Assembly: GCA_938007995.1 (NCBI GenBank)
Contig: CALLLW010000010.1
Span: 62,001-126,000 of the forward strand
Direction: 5' to 3'
From: an uncultured Granulosicoccaceae bacterium
Lineage (GTDB): Bacteria; Pseudomonadota; Gammaproteobacteria; Granulosicoccales; Granulosicoccaceae
Length of the DNA stretch: 64,000 nucleotides
Shown here: positions 17,137-25,489 of the stretch, piece after piece
Numbering within the stretch: position 1 is the first letter of the stretch
How the letters are laid out: the number at the start of each line of letters is the position of its first letter
Notes under the pieces: generated by a model
Told to the model about the DNA's origin: nothing
What the model saw: only the letters and a program-made list of their open reading frames with translations
Databases searched by the model: none
Position numbers and translations under genes: made by a program

Positions 17137-19035
17137 ATGAGCGGTGACTCAACCACCAACGCGACGGATACCGTCCGGCTGACGCTGGCGCAGGCAATCG
17201 TCAGATGGCTGGCCAGTCAGTACATCACGATTGATGGCAGCGAGCAGCGATTGTTTGGTGGTGGTTTTGGTATTTTTGGCCACGGCAACGTGCCGTGCCT
17301 TGGTGAAGGTCTCTATCAGTATCGTGAAGAGCTGCCGTTGTATCGCGGTCAGAACGAGCAAAGCATGGGCTTTGCTGCAGTGGCCTACGCCAAGTATCAC
17401 CTGCGCCAGCGGATGATGTTTTGCACTGCGTCAGCCGGCCCGGGTACGGCAAACCTGCTTACCGCCTCTGCACTGGCGCATGCCAATCGCCTGCCTATGT
17501 TGATGTTGTGTGGTGATACTTTTATTACCCGATTACCTGATCCGGTATTGCAGCAACTTGAAAACTTTAACGATCCAACATTCGGTGTTAACGATGCATT
17601 CAAACCGGTCACCCGATACTGGGACCGGATCTGCCATCCGGCGCAGATCATTCAATCTCTGCCAGCTGCAATCGCAACCATGCTTGATCCAGCGGATTGT
17701 GGTCCTGCGTTCCTCGGCCTGCCGCAAGACGTACAAGGCTGGACCTACGACTACCCGGTAGTATTTTTTGAAAAGAAAGTGCACCGCATCAGACGTAACG
17801 GTCCTGATGACAATGAAATACAAGATGCCGCATCTCTGTTAAGTGGCGCTACCCGGCCAATGATCATCGCAGGTGGTGGCGTGCAGTATTCAAAGGCGGT
17901 GACTGAACTGACTGCGTTTGCTGAAAAGTATCAAATCCCCGTGGTAGAAACAATTGCAGGCCGCGCTAACCTTGAGTCAACTCATGCGTTAAATACCGGC
18001 CCGCTGGGCGTTACCGGTTCAGACTCGGCTAATGCCATTGCAGAGCAGGCAGATGTGATTCTTGCAGTCGGCACCCGCCTGCAGGACTTTACCACCGGCT
18101 CATGGACTGCATTTTCTAAAGACGCGCAGTTTATTTCATTAAATGCTGCCAGACATGATGCAAGTAAGCATCGATCGCTGCCAATCGTTGCAGATGCCAA
18201 ACTCGGAATCGAAGCGCTGGATGCTGCACTTGATTCTGGTAAGGACAGTTATAAAACACCTGCCGAATGGACCAGCCTCGCCAGTGAAGAGCGTGTTAAA
18301 TGGGATAAATACGTTGCAATGAATGTTGCACACGGCAATCGTCCCAACTCGTACGCGCAGGCAATAGGGGTTGTCAATGAGCTGTGTGACCCTGCAGATC
18401 GCGTAGTCGCTGCCGCTGGTGGTCTGCCGGCAGAAGTTACGGCCAACTGGCGTACGCTTAAAACCGGTACGGTCGATGTCGAGTTTGGTTTTTCCTGTAT
18501 GGGGTATGAGATAGCCGGTGGCTGGGGTGCGCGTATTGCACAGTCTGAAAATCAGCCGGATCAGGACACCATTGTATTCACCGGTGATGGCTCGTACCTG
18601 ATGCTTAACTCCGATCTTTATTCTTCTGTACTCAGTGATAAAAAATTAATTGTGCTGGTACTCGACAACGGTGGCTTTGCGGTGATCAACAAGCTGCAGA
18701 ACAATACCGGCAACGAAAGCTTTAACAACTTGATCAAAGACTGCCCCACAGTCAGCAAACCTTTTGCAGTAGATTTTGAAGCCCATGCAAAAGCCATGGG
18801 TGCCAATGCAGAAACAGTGCAAAATCCCGCTGAACTTGGTGAGGCATTTAAACGTGCAAAAGCCGCCGATAAATCCAGCGTGATAGTGATGCAGGTTGAT
18901 GCCTTTGAAGGCTGGACCACGGAGGGTCACACCTGGTGGGAGGTCGGTACACCGCAAGTGTCAGATTCTGAAAAAGTTCGCGCAGCCCATCAAGACTGGG
19001 AGTCTTCAAGAGAAAAGCAACGGCGCGGTGTGTAG
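17137..19035 (+). CDS. iolD: 3D-(3,5/4)-trihydroxycyclohexane-1,2-dione hydrolase
   Basis: A 632-residue thiamine-diphosphate enzyme, the expected length for IolD, which opens the inositol-derived ring to 5-deoxy-D-glucuronate. It shows the cofactor-activating glutamate in QNEQSMGFAAVAYAK, the central domain (about 225-370) and the ThDP/Mg motif starting GDGS at 483-486 and ending in LDNGGF. A GGGGT ribosome-binding site precedes ATG 17137. It heads the plus arm iolD-iolC-iolB-iolJ. Confidence 0.93.
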   Translation: MSGDSTTNATDTVRLTLAQAIVRWLASQYITIDGSEQRLFGGGFGIFGHGNVPCLGEGLYQYREELPLYRGQNEQSMGFAAVAYAKYHLRQRMMFCTASAGPGTANLLTASALAHANRLPMLMLCGDTFITRLPDPVLQQLENFNDPTFGVNDAFKPVTRYWDRICHPAQIIQSLPAAIATMLDPADCGPAFLGLPQDVQGWTYDYPVVFFEKKVHRIRRNGPDDNEIQDAASLLSGATRPMIIAGGGVQYSKAVTELTAFAEKYQIPVVETIAGRANLESTHALNTGPLGVTGSDSANAIAEQADVILAVGTRLQDFTTGSWTAFSKDAQFISLNAARHDASKHRSLPIVADAKLGIEALDAALDSGKDSYKTPAEWTSLASEERVKWDKYVAMNVAHGNRPNSYAQAIGVVNELCDPADRVVAAAGGLPAEVTANWRTLKTGTVDVEFGFSCMGYEIAGGWGARIAQSENQPDQDTIVFTGDGSYLMLNSDLYSSVLSDKKLIVLVLDNGGFAVINKLQNNTGNESFNNLIKDCPTVSKPFAVDFEAHAKAMGANAETVQNPAELGEAFKRAKAADKSSVIVMQVDAFEGWTTEGHTWWEVGTPQVSDSEKVRAAHQDWESSREKQRRGV

Positions 19036-19077
19036 TGCTTATCGGACGTTCCATTTTACTCGCGGTTGAGTACATCT

Positions 19078-20058
19078 ATGTTTGATCTTAAACAGCTGGC
19101 CAGTAACCGGTTTATTGTTATTGGTCGCGCCGGTATGGATTTTTACCCGGAGCCGCCAGGTACTAAAACACAGGAGGCTACACAGTTTTCTGCAAGTCTT
19201 GGCGGCTCTTCGGCAAACATTTGTGTGGCTATTCAAAAACACGGTGGTCAAACCTCTCTGGTCACCTGTGTCTCTGATGATGCTGTCGGGCGCTTCTGTA
19301 TCCGGCAACTGGAACAATATGGTGTAGATGTCACTTACGTCAGACCGCAGGGTGGCGAGTATCGCAACTCACTGGCAGTGTCTGAAAGCCGGGTAGAGGA
19401 TCACCAGACAGTGATCTATCGCAACGGTGCTGCTGATTTTCAAATGAACAAAGAAGATATCAACAGCATTGATTTCTCAGCGTACAGTGCATTGATTACC
19501 ACCGGCACCGTGCTAGCCGCCGAGCCATCGCGCAGCGCCACGTTTCATGCGTTTGCACTGGCAAAAGAAAAAGGCATCGGTTTAATCTTTGACGTTGACT
19601 ATCGCCCTTACAGCTGGGCCTCAGATGAAGAGGCGGCAGAAGTGTATTCAAAGGCAGGTGCCATATGTGACGTGATTATTGGCAACGATGTTGAGTTTGG
19701 CTTTATGGCAGGCGAATACAACAAAGGTCTTGATAAAGCCCGCGAGCTGGCGCAATCAACCGCCAGTCTGGTGATCTATAAAATGGGTGAAAAGGGTGCG
19801 ATCACACTCACCGGTGATGAAGAAATAACCACCGGAATCTACCCGGTAGAGGCGCTTAAACCCACCGGTGCCGGTGACAGCTTTATGGGTGGCTTTATCG
19901 CCTCTGTTGCCAATGGCTACCCGATCAAAGAATCAGTTTTGCGAGGTTCTGCGTGTGCGTCGATCGTGGTATCGCGGGTTGGCTGTGCGCCGGCAATGCC
20001 AACGCCTGAAGAGCTTGATAACTTCTTAACCGACCACGCAAACACGCTTACCATTTGA
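19078..20058 (+). CDS. iolC: 5-dehydro-2-deoxygluconokinase (PfkB family)
   Basis: A 326-residue PfkB/ribokinase-type sugar kinase that phosphorylates 2-deoxy-5-keto-gluconate. The first PfkB signature lies in SLGGSSANICVAI, and the second, PTGAGDSFMGGF, contains the catalytic aspartate. I prefer ATG 19078, giving MFDLKQLASNRF; a TTG at 19066 would add four residues and neither start has a strong ribosome-binding site. It lies between iolD and iolB in the same operon, which supports the substrate. Confidence 0.9.
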   Translation: MFDLKQLASNRFIVIGRAGMDFYPEPPGTKTQEATQFSASLGGSSANICVAIQKHGGQTSLVTCVSDDAVGRFCIRQLEQYGVDVTYVRPQGGEYRNSLAVSESRVEDHQTVIYRNGAADFQMNKEDINSIDFSAYSALITTGTVLAAEPSRSATFHAFALAKEKGIGLIFDVDYRPYSWASDEEAAEVYSKAGAICDVIIGNDVEFGFMAGEYNKGLDKARELAQSTASLVIYKMGEKGAITLTGDEEITTGIYPVEALKPTGAGDSFMGGFIASVANGYPIKESVLRGSACASIVVSRVGCAPAMPTPEELDNFLTDHANTLTI

Positions 20059-20081
20059 TTTACGTTACTTAAGGAACCGTT

Positions 20082-20924
20082 ATGCATATAGCCCCGTACG
20101 ACAATAAAAACCAGCCGATTGTTGATGCTGACAACGCAACGGTCCCGTTGAATTACTTTAACATCGTTAAGCTGACCAAAGGCCAGGCGTTTGAATATCA
20201 GGTACCGGGTTATGAAACCTGCATCGTACCTGCAACAGGCAGTATTGATGTAGAAGTTGAAGGAGTCGAATTTAAAGCACTGGGTAATCGTGGTGAAGAT
20301 GTTTGGGATGGCGAACCTGAAGGCATTTATGTGCCGGTAGGTGCGAAGGTAACATTGTCATGCGTCAGTGAAAGCACTGAAACATTCATCGCAGGTGCAA
20401 GGCATGACAAAGTACTTGAGCCTTTTGATGTACGAGCAGATGGCATTGATCTGGTTCAATACGGTTCTGATGACACCAAAACCCATCGCAAAATCAAACA
20501 TATTCTCGGTCAGAAGCAACACGACAAAGTCGGGCGCTTGCTAGTCAGTGAGCTATATACCGTGGGTGCCGGTGGCTGGTCCGGATTTCCTTCACACAAA
20601 CACGATACTGATCGGCTGCCTGACGAAACCCGCCATGACGAAACTTATAATTTCAGGTTCAAACCGAATCATGGTTCCGGCGTACAAATGTTGCAACGGG
20701 TAGATAACGAGCCCGGAGATGCTTATCACATAGTCGATGGATCAACCATCTGTCTTGATAACGGCTATCACCCGTGTGCTGTGTTGCCTGGCTATGAAAT
20801 GTATTACTTCACGATCCTTGGTGGTTTATCGCAGCGCTCACTGGTGCAGTATTTTCAGCCTACCCATGCCTATCAGATAGAAACCATCCCTGGCATTAAG
20901 GACATGATCGCCAAGTTCAAATGA
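20082..20924 (+). CDS. iolB: 5-deoxy-glucuronate isomerase
   Basis: A 280-residue double cupin-like isomerase that converts 5-deoxy-glucuronate to 2-deoxy-5-keto-gluconate between IolD and IolC. Characteristic segments are FPSHKHDTDRLPDETRHDETY (metal-binding histidines and acids around residues 165-185) and DGSTICLDNGYHP. An AAGGA ribosome-binding site precedes ATG 20082. The stop overlaps the aldolase start by four bases, indicating translational coupling. Confidence 0.92.
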   Translation: MHIAPYDNKNQPIVDADNATVPLNYFNIVKLTKGQAFEYQVPGYETCIVPATGSIDVEVEGVEFKALGNRGEDVWDGEPEGIYVPVGAKVTLSCVSESTETFIAGARHDKVLEPFDVRADGIDLVQYGSDDTKTHRKIKHILGQKQHDKVGRLLVSELYTVGAGGWSGFPSHKHDTDRLPDETRHDETYNFRFKPNHGSGVQMLQRVDNEPGDAYHIVDGSTICLDNGYHPCAVLPGYEMYYFTILGGLSQRSLVQYFQPTHAYQIETIPGIKDMIAKFK

Positions 20925-21745
20925 CCATTGCAACGCTTGCACAGGTGTTGCAGCCTGCGCTCGAAAACAATTATGCAGTGGCAGGAGTAGTGTGCCTTGG
21001 CTGGGAAGACATGCGTGCCTATGTGGAGGCCGCAGAAGAAGAGAACATGCCTGTCATTCTGCAGGCAGGTCCCGGTTGTCGTGAACACACACCGTTGCCG
21101 GTGCTGGGCAAGATGTTTCGTTATCTGGCAGAGCAGGCCACTGTACCGGTAGTCGCGCATCTTGATCACGGCTATACCATGGCAGATTGTCAGCAGGCAC
21201 TCGACAGCGGCTTCACATCATTAATGTACGATGGCTCGCGTAAACCGTTAAGTCAAAACATAGAAGAAACTGCAGCAGTGGCAGAGCTGGCGCATTCAGC
21301 TAATATTTCCTGCGAAGGTGAAATCGGCTTTGTCGGCTATGCCGATGGCGAAGCCTCAGCAGGTACTGATCCGGATGAAGCCTCACAATTTGCAGAGCAA
21401 ACGAGGGTTGATGCAATGGCAATTTCTGTTGGCAATGTGCATCTGCAAACCGAAAAATCAGACGGTCTTGATAAAGACCGTGTACTTGCAATACAGGCAA
21501 AAACCAAAATCCCGCTGGTTATACACGGTGGCTCAGGTGTGCCTGCAGAGCAGCGATCGGACTTTGCCAGAAACACGCACATCTGCAAGTACAACATCGG
21601 CACAGAACTGCGTATGGCGTTTGGCGATGCATTGCGCAGTGTAATAAAGCAGGATGAAAAACAGTTTGACCGCATAGCATTACTCAAACAAACGCATCAG
21701 CCAGTTAAGCTGGCTGCACGTGCTGTGTTGCGTTCAATGCGATAG
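20921..21745 (+). CDS. iolJ: Class II aldolase, probable 6-phospho-5-dehydro-2-deoxygluconate aldolase
   Basis: A 274-residue zinc-dependent class II aldolase of the fructose-bisphosphate/tagatose-bisphosphate type. It has HLDHG near residue 85, CEGEIGFVG with an acidic metal ligand, HGGSGVP and KYNIGTE, which bind zinc and phosphate. Placed last in the iol operon, it should split the IolC product into dihydroxyacetone phosphate and malonate semialdehyde. No iolA (methylmalonate-semialdehyde dehydrogenase) and no inositol transporter are in the window. Confidence 0.88.
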   Translation: MTIATLAQVLQPALENNYAVAGVVCLGWEDMRAYVEAAEEENMPVILQAGPGCREHTPLPVLGKMFRYLAEQATVPVVAHLDHGYTMADCQQALDSGFTSLMYDGSRKPLSQNIEETAAVAELAHSANISCEGEIGFVGYADGEASAGTDPDEASQFAEQTRVDAMAISVGNVHLQTEKSDGLDKDRVLAIQAKTKIPLVIHGGSGVPAEQRSDFARNTHICKYNIGTELRMAFGDALRSVIKQDEKQFDRIALLKQTHQPVKLAARAVLRSMR

Positions 21746-21852
21746 CAGTATGGACGGCGCTAATTCAAAGCCGTTCAACTGCTTTCGTATCTGTTGCAGA
21801 TGATTATTGAATACCAATGTGAACAGAGTAGCTTTCAGTTAAAAACATTGAT

Positions 21853-22036
21853 CTTAACCCGGTTTATTCGTGAAATGGCGAGCATAGCGCGCAGAGCATT
21901 GGTTTCACAGGGTATTTTCTTCTCGCGGCCCATGTTTTAACCTACTTGGCTTACTGATATTTGCAAGAGAAAAAATTCGCTGTGGAATCAAGGATCAAGC
22001 GGGATGCCGTCATTTTCACGAATAAACCGGGTTAAG
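21853..22036. repeat. 23-bp perfect inverted repeat around the VanZ-like gene start
   Basis: A 23-bp arm at 21853-21875 (begins CTTAACCCGG, ends TCGTGAAA) recurs as its exact reverse complement at 22014-22036, inside codons 4-11 of the VanZ-like gene. The 138 bp between the arms (21876-22013) hold the start codon and its AAGGA ribosome-binding site. If the segment inverted, an ATG from 21883-21885 would come into frame with the same gene (reading MLAISRIN) but without a ribosome-binding site. This is the layout of an invertible switch, though a chance or structural hairpin is possible. Confidence 0.85.
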
Positions 22037-23209
22037 GGCTCAGGGATCAGCCCGATACAGCTCAGATTAGCCATTGCTGTGAGTATTTGCTCTGTTGCGT
22101 ACCTGGGCTATCTGTTAACTGCAAAGGCAAGTCCGCAACTCGGTGCCTGGGCCGGGCCACCTCATCTCTCCAGCTCGGTCTTGCTAGCACTTGCCGTATC
22201 AACCGTTTTGTCAGCTTTTGTTGCCGGTAACTCATTACTCGGGTGGTGGACAATTGTCACAAGCACCGCCATTATCATTGGTTTCGAGTTTCTACAATTA
22301 CTCACACCAAATCGGGCATTTCAGTTTCTGGATATTGCCGAAGGCATCGCTGGCGCTGCTATTGCCGCTATGTTTGCGGTAGTTATTATCAAGGTTATTG
22401 GAAGATCAGTCTATGTCTGGCTCGCGTTAGCCGTTGTTGTTGCAGTGTTGATCGGATCTCTGCTGCTGTTGCGAATAGACAAGCCAGTACCGGATATCGA
22501 TTGTGTTCAGCCAATCAGCAAACAAGTGAACTGGGATCTGGTGTCTGTTGATACTTTTAGTGTGAGCCAACAAGACAAATCGCTGGTATCCACAAGCATT
22601 GGCAGCTTGTGTTTCTTTAATCCAGATACAAGCCCAACAGAAAACCTGTTGAAAGGTAGAGCAATATTGCCCACAGGAAAAAACCACAACCTGATCTTAA
22701 ACGGAACGGGGCTGGTATCTGCCGAGCTTACCGGTTTGCGTCAGGCATTATCAGCAAGTGGTGAAATTACCTTTGGCATCAGATTTAAAGCGGGTACTTT
22801 GGAAGCTGGCCGACCACCCAGACTAATTGCGTCACTGCAGAGCGTAGAGCAACCACTATCACCTGTTGCTCGATTGATTCAAAATGGCCCCAACGCGACA
22901 GCTGCATTCAGCTTCAGGCCGTGGCAGGGCAGCAGCACGGTGCTGGCTAACAGGTTGAGTGAGCAGTTTCACGAAGTCATACTGACTTATGACGGCACAA
23001 TGCAAACGACCTACTTCGATGGTGTACCGGTAGGCACTGAAACCACAAATATAAAATCGATTGAACCGTCAGAGGCGGAGTTGTTTTTGACTATAGGCAG
23101 ACGCACTGATGGACGCTGGCAGCCATTTGTCGGAGAGATAGACGCAATTGTTGTTGGAGCCAGGAGCATCAGTGATGGTGAGGTCGCGACTATTTTCCAG
23201 CACGATTGA
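22004..23209 (+). CDS. VanZ-like membrane protein with C-terminal LamG-like domain
   Basis: A 401-residue membrane protein. Residues 20-165 have about five helices in a VanZ-like arrangement, with GFEFLQLLTPNRAFQFLDI as the conserved VanZ segment. Residues 175-401 form a concanavalin-like LamG domain, probably periplasmic, ending in GEIDAIVVGARSISDGEV. VanZ domains are linked to glycopeptide resistance but mostly have unknown function; the LamG part suggests sugar or matrix binding. The start is ATG 22004, after AAGGA with 9-bp spacing, and lies within the inverted-repeat segment. Confidence 0.78.
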   Translation: MPSFSRINRVKGSGISPIQLRLAIAVSICSVAYLGYLLTAKASPQLGAWAGPPHLSSSVLLALAVSTVLSAFVAGNSLLGWWTIVTSTAIIIGFEFLQLLTPNRAFQFLDIAEGIAGAAIAAMFAVVIIKVIGRSVYVWLALAVVVAVLIGSLLLLRIDKPVPDIDCVQPISKQVNWDLVSVDTFSVSQQDKSLVSTSIGSLCFFNPDTSPTENLLKGRAILPTGKNHNLILNGTGLVSAELTGLRQALSASGEITFGIRFKAGTLEAGRPPRLIASLQSVEQPLSPVARLIQNGPNATAAFSFRPWQGSSTVLANRLSEQFHEVILTYDGTMQTTYFDGVPVGTETTNIKSIEPSEAELFLTIGRRTDGRWQPFVGEIDAIVVGARSISDGEVATIFQHD

Positions 23210-23302
23210 AGCGAGCTACACTGTAAGAATAGTATGTAATCGAATAACAGAGCCCGGATACTTTTCTAAGCAACCAACGTCCGCGTACCAGAGGGGAATA
23301 TT

Positions 23303-24235
23303 GTGCCTGCAGATACAGGTAACAACACAGAAGGTTTCAGTTTGCGCCGTCGTGTGCAAAACGGCGGCACTCAGCCACTAAAGAACTGGACGCTGCGCAA
23401 TGAAACCGATCCGTTGACCGATGTGTTACTGGGTTCGCCTGAACATCTGTACCATCGTGCTACCTCCAGCCTGTCCCGTAAACACCTACGCGAAGCCCCC
23501 TGTAATATCGAGCTGGCGCAGGCTCAACATGCAGAGCTGGTAGCGGCCTATAAGCACTTCAATGTTAACGTGCATATGCTGGATGCCGAGCCTGAGCTGA
23601 CCATGCAGGTCTATTCACGTGACTCAAGCGTGATGACACCGTATGGGGCCTTCATCACCGCAATGGCTAACTGGTGGCGGCGCGGTGAAAACTATGCAGC
23701 TATCAGAGCCTACGAAAAACTCGGCATTCCTGTTTATGACATGGTCACAGCGGGCACATTTGAAGGTGGCGATTTCAATGTGATAGAAGAAGGTTGCGTA
23801 CTGATCGGCTGCGGCGAAGCCAGAACCAATGAAGCCGGTGCACGCCAGGTCGCAGGTTGGTTTGAGGCAGAAGGCTGGGAAGTACGCCTTGCTTTTATTG
23901 ATGAATACTATGTACACATAGACCTGATGGTAGTGCCCATTGCAGAAAAACTGACCGCTGTATGCGTTGCCTGCACCGAGCCTGCCATTGTTGACTGGCT
24001 GGTAGCCAAAGGCCATGAGATCATCGATGTACCCTTTCAACATACAATGAATCTTGGCTGTAATCTGATGTCGTTAGGCAATGACAGAGTCATCGCCCCC
24101 ACATCTTCAACAGTACTAATAGATAACCTGCGAGCACGTGGCTTTGAGGTAGCAGCAGTTGATACCGCAGAGATATCAAAAACCGGTGGCGGGATACACT
24201 GCATGGCGCAGGCATTGCGGCGTGAGATTACGTGA
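23303..24235 (+). CDS. Arginine deiminase/DDAH-type amidinohydrolase
   Basis: A 310-residue guanidine-modifying enzyme of the amidinotransferase/DDAH fold. Catalytic features are Cys300 in GGGIHC, His205 and Asp207 (YVHID), EGGD at 154-157 and a substrate-binding RDS at 106-108. Family members hydrolyse arginine, N-methylarginines or related guanidino compounds to citrulline-type products. The start is GTG 23303 with a clear GAGGGG ribosome-binding site six bases upstream. It is not in an operon with the VanZ-like gene; the specific substrate is open. Confidence 0.85.
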   Translation: MPADTGNNTEGFSLRRRVQNGGTQPLKNWTLRNETDPLTDVLLGSPEHLYHRATSSLSRKHLREAPCNIELAQAQHAELVAAYKHFNVNVHMLDAEPELTMQVYSRDSSVMTPYGAFITAMANWWRRGENYAAIRAYEKLGIPVYDMVTAGTFEGGDFNVIEEGCVLIGCGEARTNEAGARQVAGWFEAEGWEVRLAFIDEYYVHIDLMVVPIAEKLTAVCVACTEPAIVDWLVAKGHEIIDVPFQHTMNLGCNLMSLGNDRVIAPTSSTVLIDNLRARGFEVAAVDTAEISKTGGGIHCMAQALRREIT

Positions 24236-24342
24236 AATTGAGTTTTTTGATCGGTAATGTAATCTGAGTGCTTGTGCAAAACAACGCGCCTGTGAATGGC
24301 AGCAACCTGATCAGAAAGAGAGCCTCTGGTCCAAATAATCAG

Positions 24343-24381
24343 CCTGAACGATAGGACCTGAACGATACAAACAGAACGATA
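24343..24381 (+). repeat. Short GAACGATA direct repeats
   Basis: CCTGAACGATA occurs at 24343-24353 and 24357-24367, with CAGAACGATA at 24372-24381. The three near-tandem copies lie just upstream of the truncated MFS gene and may be operator half-sites or simple slippage products. Confidence 0.6.
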
Positions 24382-24408
24382 AAACCAGAATGGCCCTGGC
24401 AGAGCGAA

Positions 24409-25179
24409 ATGGAAAACGGCAAAAGACAAAGGATCATCGTTATAGCATGCTGCTGTGCCATGACAACGGTACTCGGCACCATTCACGCATTTTCTGTGTT
24501 TGTGCCACAGCGGGAAATTTCATTTGATGCCAACAGGGCGAGTGTCAGCCTCGTCTATTCGACAGCACTTGTGTGTTTAACGGTCGCTGTACTGTTTGGC
24601 TACAAGATATTTAAACGGTTATCGCCTTCGGTGCTGTTTGCGCTTGCCGGTCTGTTTGCCGCTGCCGGTCTTGCGCTGTCATCCGTAAGTAGTTCTTTAC
24701 CTGAGTTGATGATTTTCTATGGCATTGTTTTTGGCGCTGCGAATGGAGTGGGGTACGGTTACGCACTGCAGCTTGCAGGGCAGGTGTCACCAACGGGTAA
24801 AGGGCTTGCGATGGGACTGGTGACTGCGTTCTATGCAGTCGGAGCAACATTAGCCCCTTTGTTGTTTGTTGCTTTAATCAATCACAGCGGCAACGCTCTC
24901 GCTCTCGTAGTCATGGCAGCTATTGTTTTAGTGTTCAGTTTTATATCTGCGGCAGCGGTGCAGTTATCAGGTGTTGTATTCACGAGTGAATCTATTGCCT
25001 CTGCGGCAAAGCCTCGCTCGCAAGGCTTAAAGCAAGTTCGATTGCTATTATGGTTAAGTTACGCAGGAGCAGTGGCGGCCGGACTGATGGTGATTGGTCA
25101 TGCCTTCGCTATTGCACTGTGGCTTAATCCGGAGAGTAGCTTATCTTCTAAGTCGCATATGTTGAATCGAAAAAAATAG
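24409..25179 (+). pseudogene. MFS transporter, C-terminal half missing
   Basis: The 256 residues match the N-terminal half of an OFA-like major facilitator: helices 1-6, a loop about 190-212, and helix 7 ending near GHAFAIAL. Full-length members have 12 helices and about 400 residues. After about residue 238 the sequence (PESSLSSKSHMLNRKK) is no longer transporter-like and the frame stops. No C-terminal remainder lies on either side of the CRISPR locus that follows. The simplest reading is a gene cut by the arrival of the CRISPR-Cas segment; the product is probably inactive. Confidence 0.8.
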
Positions 25180-25489
25180 ACTTAAGCTCCGATTGGGGCC
25201 GAATGCCTCATTGTATGTAATAACAACTACGTGATATTTTCCCTCAGATTCAGAGTGATTTAAGTTCCGTGCCTGGCTATCAGTCGTGTTGCCATTTAAG
25301 TCTTGATACTATGATGTAAAAACAGGGATTTATTGATTTGTTTCAAGATGCGATGTAGATCGGATGACTTCTTAGCATAGCCGGGTAGTACGCGTTCGCT
25401 GGATTTGTTAAAAGTAAAATTTGTGTCATACTGCAAAGCATCAGTAAGCTCTCACGCAGTTCTTGAAAAGATATAAAGCGGTAACCGAT
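25180..25489 (+). promoter_or_regulatory. Upstream region and candidate promoter of the cas operon
   Basis: This 310-bp gap separates the broken MFS gene from cas3. A sigma-70-like pair, TTGTTA (25405-25410) and CATACT (25427-25432) with 16-bp spacing, precedes cas3 by about 58 bp. The rest is AT-rich and shows no gene or transposase remnant; the junction with the foreign segment probably lies between 25120 and 25200. Confidence 0.5.

Noticed and set aside
25180..25489. Transposase or integrase remnant at the CRISPR boundary
   Set aside because: No recognisable peptide, terminal inverted repeat or tRNA end was seen in this stretch.
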